Positions 31,645 through 36,121 of a DNA stretch of 36,121 nucleotides are shown in pieces. This DNA comes from Frankia sp. AiPa1 (lineage in GTDB: Bacteria; Actinomycetota; Actinomycetes; Frankiales; Frankiaceae). Numbering within the stretch: position 1 is the stretch's first letter; each line of letters opens with the position of its first letter. The DNA is taken from contig NZ_JALKFZ020000130.1 in assembly GCF_023243075.1 (NCBI RefSeq), positions 1 to 36,121 on the forward strand, written 5' to 3'. Made by a program: the position numbers and the translations under genes. The notes beneath the pieces were generated by a model. It ran no database searches. It saw nothing but the letters and a program-made list of their open reading frames with translations, and had not been told where the DNA came from.

Positions 31645-32557
31645 GATGGCTCCGTGACGTTGCGCGGGGTGACGTTGCGCGGGTGGCCTCGCCGGCCTGG
31701 CTCGCGGCCGCGTGCTCGCGTACCTCGGCGAGCAGGGCGCGTAGCCGACCGTCGAGTTCGTAGCCGTCGAGAACCAGCGTCGTCGCACCGGCCTCGACGT
31801 GGTCGATCAGGGTGTGTACCTCGGTGTCGGAGGTCAGGGTGAGCGTCATACCGAGGTCGGGACGCCGCGCGGAGACGAGAGCCGCATCGGCGCTGCCGGG
31901 GTCCGGGACCTCCTCGGCGCTGCCGCGGTTGTCGTCCGGCCCGGTGGCGGTCACCGGTACCGCGGCGGGAGCGAGATCCGCCGGCAGCAACCATACGTCC
32001 GCCTCCTCGCGGGCGAACCGGACTGCTTCGTCCCCCGACCCGCCGATGTAGACGGGTATGTGGCCATGGACCGGCGGGACGTGGTTGACGTAGTGCTCCA
32101 CCCGGAAGAAGCGGCCCACCACGTCAACCGGGTCACGCGCGGCCCACGTGCGCCGCAGCAGGCGCAGGTACTCGAGGTCGCGGGCGCGCACGTCATGGTG
32201 GGGGACGACGTCGCCGTCCCGGCGCCGTTCGTGCTCGGGCGCACAGACGGGCAGGTACACCGCGACGCGGCCGTCGCTGAACTGGTCGAGGCTGGCCAGG
32301 GCACGCGCGGCCACCGTTGGCTGGGCGAGGCCCGGGCGGTGTTCGACCAGCAGGCCGAGGCGCCGGGTGTGGACCGCCACGTGGGCGGCGACCTGATGGC
32401 TGTCCGGCGCCGCCGGGCCGGCCGGTACCAGCACCCGGTCGAAACCAGCCGCCTCGTGGGCGTCGGCGAGTCGCCGCAGCGCGTCGGACCACGCCCGGGG
32501 GGAACCGTCGACCTCCCGCCCGGCGGAGGGCAGCACCCCGACCAGTTCAACCGGCAT
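31622..32557 (-). CDS. Shortened LLM-class monooxygenase-like protein
   Basis: 311 residues, paralogous to the next gene but about 75 shorter. The N-terminal barrel is present (AHEAAGFDRVLVP, RRLGLLVEHRPGLAQPTVAA, LASLDQFSDGRVAVYLPV, LEYLRLLRRTWAARDP, HIPVYIGGSGDEA). After about residue 200 the family's long helical insertion and several barrel segments are replaced by an Asp/Pro-rich stretch. It rejoins at VEAGATTLVLDGYELDGRLR. It overlaps the ABC ATPase gene by 11 bases (the ATG lies in the end of that gene) and the next monooxygenase by 23. Its catalytic ability is doubtful; it may be a partner subunit as in two-component luciferase-like heterodimers. Confidence 0.72.
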   Translation of the reverse strand: MPVELVGVLPSAGREVDGSPRAWSDALRRLADAHEAAGFDRVLVPAGPAAPDSHQVAAHVAVHTRRLGLLVEHRPGLAQPTVAARALASLDQFSDGRVAVYLPVCAPEHERRRDGDVVPHHDVRARDLEYLRLLRRTWAARDPVDVVGRFFRVEHYVNHVPPVHGHIPVYIGGSGDEAVRFAREEADVWLLPADLAPAAVPVTATGPDDNRGSAEEVPDPGSADAALVSARRPDLGMTLTLTSDTEVHTLIDHVEAGATTLVLDGYELDGRLRALLAEVREHAAASQAGEATRATSPRATSRSHHAHRDHR

Positions 32558-34244
32558 GCTCCACCTCGCCGTTCGGTCCGGAGGCCTCAGCGCCAGCGCC
32601 CGCGGCGTCGGAGCCCTGCGCGTCGGAGCCTCCGGAAGCCGGCTTCGTCTGGTGCGGCGCCGTGGCGGCCCGGGAACGTGGGTTCGTCCGCGCCTCGCCG
32701 GGGCCGGGCAGGCGCGGGGCGGCCTGCAGCAGCGCCCGCGTGTACGGGTGCCGCGGATTGTCGAAGACCATCTTCGTGTCCCCCTCCTCCACGATCTCGC
32801 CGTCCCTCATGATCGCGAGCTGGTCGCTGATCTGTGCCACGACGGTGAGGTCGTGGGTGATGAACAACATGGCGATTCCCAGTCGCCGTTGCAGGTCGGC
32901 CAGCAGGTCGAGGATCTGCGCCTGGACCGACACATCCAGCGCGGAGACCGGCTCGTCGCAGACCAGCACCTCGGGCTCCACCGCGAGCGCGCGGGCGATG
33001 GCCACCCGTTGTCGCTGGCCGCCGGAGAGCTGGTGTGGCCGACGGGCGGCGAGGCCAGGGTCAAGACCCACCGTGGCCAGCAGATCGGTCGTCCTGTCCC
33101 GCCGTGCCCGGCGCCCCAGATCAGGCAGGGCTTCGGCGATGATCCGACTGACGGTGTGGCGGGGGTCGAACGCGGCGTGGGGGTCCTGCTGGATCAGCTG
33201 GATGCGACGTCTGCGCCGGCGCCTGGCCCGCTCCGTGGCCTCGGACCACGGGCCGCCATGCAGCAGGACACGTCCTGTGTCCGGCGCCGTCAGCCCCATC
33301 ACCATCCGGGCCAGAGTGCTCTTGCCCGAGCCGGACTCGCCGACCAGTCCCACCGTCTGGCCCAGGCGCAGCGACAGCGACACGTCGGCGACCGCGCGGT
33401 GCCCACCGAAGGACCGGGTGACCCGGTCCACCGTGACCACCGGTTCGCTCTCGGGCACGGCGGGGCGGTCGTCGCGCCGCCGGCGAGCGATGTCCAGCAG
33501 GTACTTCGTGTAGGGGTGCCGCGGATCGTCGATCACCTGGTCGCGCAAGCCGATCTCGACGATGCTCCCGTGGCGCATCACCGCGATCCGGTCGGCCAGC
33601 CTCGCCACGACGGCGAGGTCGTGACTGATCAGCACCATCCCCCGGCCCTGTGCCGTGACCTCTCCCAGCAGGGTGAGGATCTGGTCCTGGATGAGCACGT
33701 CCAGCGCCGTGGTCGGTTCGTCCGCGATGACCAGATCGGGCTCGGCGACCAGGGCGGAGGCGATGAGGGCACGTTGGCGCAGGCCGCCGGAGAGCTGATG
33801 GGGGTACTGCCGGCTCCTGGCCGCCGGGTCCGGGATGCCGACCTCCGCGAGCACCCGCAGTACCCGGTCGTGCTGCTCGGCGCTGCTGCCGCGCCGGTGC
33901 AGCCGCAGCGGCTCGGCCACCTCCTCCTCGATCCGGCGCAGCGGATCCAGGGCGGTCAGCGCGTCCTGCAGCACCATGCCGATGTGCCGGCCACGAAGCG
34001 CCCTCCAGTCACGTTCCGCGAACGGGCGCGCATCGTGGCCGCACAGATTCAGGGTCTCGGCGCCGACCCGGGCCGTGCTGCCGGCGAGGCCCAGCAGGGA
34101 CCGGGCGGTGACGCTCTTACCCGAGCCCGACTCGCCGACCAACGCCAGGCACTCCCCGGGCTCGACGCTGAAGGAGACGTCGCGCACGACCGGTGGTTCG
34201 TGGCCGAACGCGACGGTGAGACCAGCGACCTCGACCAGACTCAC
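32547..34244 (-). CDS. Fused dipeptide-type ABC transporter ATPase (DppD-DppF-like)
   Basis: 565 residues from a GTG at 34244 that overlaps the preceding permease stop as GTGA, with GAGGAG six bases before it. Two complete ATPase domains occur in tandem. The first has Walker A GESGSGKS (37-44), signature LSGGLRQRA and Walker B VIADEPTT. The second has [18 protein letters not shown] and [16 protein letters not shown], each followed by a switch His in ISHDLAVVA or [18 protein letters not shown] and [19 protein letters not shown] are the family tails. Such a fusion drives peptide/nickel-class (DppBC) importers. The last 50 residues are an Ala/Gly/Ser-rich extension that contains the start of the next gene. 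Confidence 0.92.
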   Translation of the reverse strand: MSLVEVAGLTVAFGHEPPVVRDVSFSVEPGECLALVGESGSGKSVTARSLLGLAGSTARVGAETLNLCGHDARPFAERDWRALRGRHIGMVLQDALTALDPLRRIEEEVAEPLRLHRRGSSAEQHDRVLRVLAEVGIPDPAARSRQYPHQLSGGLRQRALIASALVAEPDLVIADEPTTALDVLIQDQILTLLGEVTAQGRGMVLISHDLAVVARLADRIAVMRHGSIVEIGLRDQVIDDPRHPYTKYLLDIARRRRDDRPAVPESEPVVTVDRVTRSFGGHRAVADVSLSLRLGQTVGLVGESGSGKSTLARMVMGLTAPDTGRVLLHGGPWSEATERARRRRRRRIQLIQQDPHAAFDPRHTVSRIIAEALPDLGRRARRDRTTDLLATVGLDPGLAARRPHQLSGGQRQRVAIARALAVEPEVLVCDEPVSALDVSVQAQILDLLADLQRRLGIAMLFITHDLTVVAQISDQLAIMRDGEIVEEGDTKMVFDNPRHPYTRALLQAAPRLPGPGEARTNPRSRAATAPHQTKPASGGSDAQGSDAAGAGAEASGPNGEVEHAG

Positions 34245-35095
34245 CGGACACTCCTCGCCTGCAGGCTCCGTCCGAGCAGCGTCGTCGACAGGACGACGAG
34301 GACGATCGCGGCCCCGGGGAACACCGCGATCCACCATGCGTTCGCCAGGTACGACTGGCCCTCGGCGAGCATCACGCCCCAGTCCGGGGTCGGCGGCAGT
34401 GGCCCCAGGCCCAGCAGACTGAGCCCGGCCGCCGCGGCGACTGCCGTACCGGTCCCGAGCGACGCGAGCACGATGACCGGCCCGCCCACGTTGGGCAGCA
34501 CATGGCGAGCCAGGTACCGCCATGGCGGCACACCGAGGACCTTCGCCGCCTCGACGTACTCCGCCCGCAGCACGCCGAGCGCCTGTCCTCGGACCAGGCG
34601 GCCGTAGTAGGGCACCGCCGCCACCCCGATCGCCACCGCGACCTGGGTGGATCCCGTCCCGATCAACGAGATGACCAACAGCGCCAGCAGCACCTCGGGA
34701 AACGCCAGCCAGACATCGGTCAGACGCATGATCACGGCGTCGATCAGCCGGCTTCCCGCGGCGGCGGCAAGTCCGAGCACGGAACCCCCCGCCGCCCCGA
34801 TGGCGGTTGCCACCAGGCCGGTGAGAACCGAGTAGCGCGTGCCGTACACCACCCGGGAGAAGACGTCCCGGCCCAGTTGGTCGGTGCCGAAGTAGTGATG
34901 CCAGCTCGGCCCGGCGAAGGTGTCCCGCACGTCGTTGGTGTCGGACGCATACGGCGCGGCGACGCCCGGCGCGAGCAGAACAACAACGATCGCGGCTGCC
35001 ACGAGGACGCCGACCACGAGCGCGGCGAGCCGGCCCGCTCTGCTCAGCCTCGGCAGGGCCGGACTCTCCACTATCTGTGAGGTCGCCGCGCTCAT
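34241..35095 (-). CDS. ABC transporter permease, DppC-type
   Basis: 284 residues from the ATG at 35095, which overlaps the stop of the first permease as ATGA. It has an N-terminal anchor helix (LAALVVGVLVAAAIVVVLL), then the HYFGTDQLGRDVFSRVVYGT signature of DppC/OppC permeases. Further membrane helices follow, with the EAA-type coupling loop EYVEAAKVLGVPPWRYLARH. The ending is GLGPLPPTPDWGVMLAEG, typical of the family. It forms the translocation channel with the upstream permease, powered by the fused ATPase. Confidence 0.92.
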   Translation of the reverse strand: MSAATSQIVESPALPRLSRAGRLAALVVGVLVAAAIVVVLLAPGVAAPYASDTNDVRDTFAGPSWHHYFGTDQLGRDVFSRVVYGTRYSVLTGLVATAIGAAGGSVLGLAAAAGSRLIDAVIMRLTDVWLAFPEVLLALLVISLIGTGSTQVAVAIGVAAVPYYGRLVRGQALGVLRAEYVEAAKVLGVPPWRYLARHVLPNVGGPVIVLASLGTGTAVAAAAGLSLLGLGPLPPTPDWGVMLAEGQSYLANAWWIAVFPGAAIVLVVLSTTLLGRSLQARSVR

Positions 35096-36121
35096 CGGGT
35101 GACCGGCTCTCGCAGCCGCGCGTCGATCACCGGATAGAGCAGGTCGGCGACGGTGTTCGCGGCCACGAACACGGCGGCGGCGAGGATCACCACGGCCGAG
35201 ACGACCGGGGTGTCGCGGTGCCGCACCGCCTCCACCAGCACGCTTCCCAACCCCGGCCGGGAGAAGACCTTCTCCACCAAGACCGCCCCGCCGACGAGAG
35301 TGCCCAGCACCCACGCCGACATGGTGGTGGCGGGTAGCACGGCGTGGCGCAGGGTGTGCCGCAGCAGCAGACCCAACCGGCCGTGCCCCCGCGCCCGGGC
35401 GCTGAGTACGAACGGCCTGGCCTGCACGAGATCGAGCTCCTGGCGCATCACCTGGGCGAGGACTCCGGCGATCGGGACGGCCAGGGCCAGCGTGGGCAGG
35501 ACGAGGCTGGACACGCCGTGGTCGCCGAAGGCAGGGAACCAGCGCAGGCTGAAGGAGAACAGCGACAGCAGCAGGATGCCGAGCCAGAACGGCGGCACCG
35601 CCACCGCGAGCGTCTCCAGCACCGAGGTCGCCGTCCGCACGATCCGGCCCCGGCCCGTGAACGCCACCGTCATCCCGAGGGCGATCAGCAGGCCGATCGC
35701 CGCAGCGCAGAGCGCGAGCTCCAGGGTGGGCCAGACCTGCCCGGACAGCACCCGGGACACCGGCTCGTCGCGCTGGTAGGACCGGCCGAGATCGCCGGTC
35801 GCCAGGTTCGCCAGCCGGTGCAGATACTGCGCCGCGAGCGGCCGGTCGAGCCCGTACTGGGCGGCGGTCTGGGCCCGCAGGCCGGGCAGGTTCGCCGCCT
35901 GGGGGCCGAGGATGGCGTCGAGCTGGTCGCCGCCCGCGCACGCCACGGCGAAGAACGTCACCGTGACCGCGCCCCACAGCACCAGCACGCCGGTCAGCGC
36001 CCGGCGCAGCAGGAAACGCAGCGTCGGGGTGAGCGGTAGCGGGGCAGGGCTGCGCGAAGGTCGCGTGGTGTGACGATCTGTCGCGTTAGGTGACCATGAA
36101 CTGGAGTGCCCGGTGGCGGTC
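35092..36121 (-). CDS. ABC transporter permease, DppB-type (N-terminus beyond the window)
   Basis: The C-terminal 298 residues, from a GTG at 35988, fit a DppB permease. AQYGLDRPLAAQYLHRLANL and GDLGRSYQRDEPVSRVL are the periplasmic signature; PTLALAVPIAGVLAQVMRQE, then ARGHGRLGLLLRHTLRHAVLP as the coupling loop, and VLVEKVFSRPGLGSVLVEAV follow. That GTG would cut into the first membrane helix. The frame remains open to the window edge, with LRFLLRRALTGVLVLWG as the expected start of a DppB anchor and a Ser/Pro/Thr-rich lead. I therefore take the real start to be outside. A substrate-binding protein gene is not in the window and may lie further right. Confidence 0.88.
   Translation of the reverse strand, partial: TATGHSSSWSPNATDRHTTRPSRSPAPLPLTPTLRFLLRRALTGVLVLWGAVTVTFFAVACAGGDQLDAILGPQAANLPGLRAQTAAQYGLDRPLAAQYLHRLANLATGDLGRSYQRDEPVSRVLSGQVWPTLELALCAAAIGLLIALGMTVAFTGRGRIVRTATSVLETLAVAVPPFWLGILLLSLFSFSLRWFPAFGDHGVSSLVLPTLALAVPIAGVLAQVMRQELDLVQARPFVLSARARGHGRLGLLLRHTLRHAVLPATTMSAWVLGTLVGGAVLVEKVFSRPGLGSVLVEAVRHRDTPVVSAVVILAAAVFVAANTVADLLYPVIDARLREPVTR

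Noticed and set aside
32556..34607. 683-codon + strand frame opposite the ABC ATPase
   Set aside because: It is the antisense of a clear double ATPase, with Gln/His/Arg-rich composition and no motifs. Long antisense frames are expected at this GC content.
34241..35977. 578-codon permease reading through the first permease gene
   Set aside because: The N-terminal 290 codons are the shifted frame of the DppB-type gene; the real start at 35095 has the ATGA overlap typical of this operon.
1..36121. CRISPR array
   Set aside because: No regularly spaced direct repeats with unique spacers were seen; the only short tandem repeats are the decamer at 30411 and the pentamer near 14643.

Overview
The window is high-GC DNA with frequent GTG and TTG starts, a WhiB-type iron-sulphur regulator, an FxLD-family lanthipeptide cluster, and replication-relaxation and Spd-like plasmid genes. 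Together these point to a mycelial actinomycete (Streptomyces, Frankia or a relative); the sequence alone does not settle the genus. It reads as an accessory region that combines a RiPP biosynthetic cluster, several defence-type genes, decayed mobile-element genes and an uptake/flavin-monooxygenase operon.

Left part (1-3.7 kb, + strand): the last codons of a probable transposase, an AbiJ-NTD3-type protein with a C-terminal PD-(D/E)XK nuclease, and a helix-turn-helix/TPR regulator that overlaps a short-chain dehydrogenase by one base.

Lanthipeptide operon (11.7-3.7 kb, - strand, transcribed right to left): a PIMT-like methyltransferase of the FxLD system, a 63-residue precursor with an FALD leader motif and four core cysteines, a hairpin between precursor and LanB, full-length class I LanB, LanC, a standalone thiopeptide-type (SpaB_C-like) protein, and a helical-repeat protein of unknown role. 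The genes from LanB on overlap or lie within a few bases of each other. No transporter or leader protease is present. A small unknown gene (12470-11955) lies upstream on the same strand.

Middle (12.8-20.3 kb): a striking fusion of a phospholipase-D-type nuclease domain to the C-terminal ring-helicase domain of DnaB, then a decayed gene, a large ParB-like protein with an acidic tail, a WhiB protein fused to a C-terminal helix-turn-helix, and a convergent Mrr-type restriction endonuclease with a coiled-coil N-terminal half. Several of these are defence-type or DNA-binding architectures. The PLD-DnaB fusion, alone or with neighbours, is the best candidate here for an undescribed system.

Mobile/defence part (20.7-30.5 kb, mostly - strand): a 5'-truncated, frameshifted copy of a replication-relaxation gene, a Schlafen AlbA_2-domain protein, a Gabija-like pair (OLD-family ATPase/TOPRIM nuclease and UvrD-like helicase with a GTGA overlap), then the intact replication-relaxation gene and an Spd/DUF2637-like membrane protein. 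The two replication-relaxation copies are in direct orientation and bracket the AlbA_2 and Gabija genes, which suggests the defence genes were captured between related mobile-element ends.

Right part (30.5-36.1 kb, - strand): a tightly overlapping operon with a dipeptide-type permease (its N-terminus runs off the window), a second permease, a fused double ATPase, and two luciferase-like flavin monooxygenases, one of them shortened. This resembles scavenging of a small, possibly sulphur-containing, organic substrate; the substrate is not visible from sequence.
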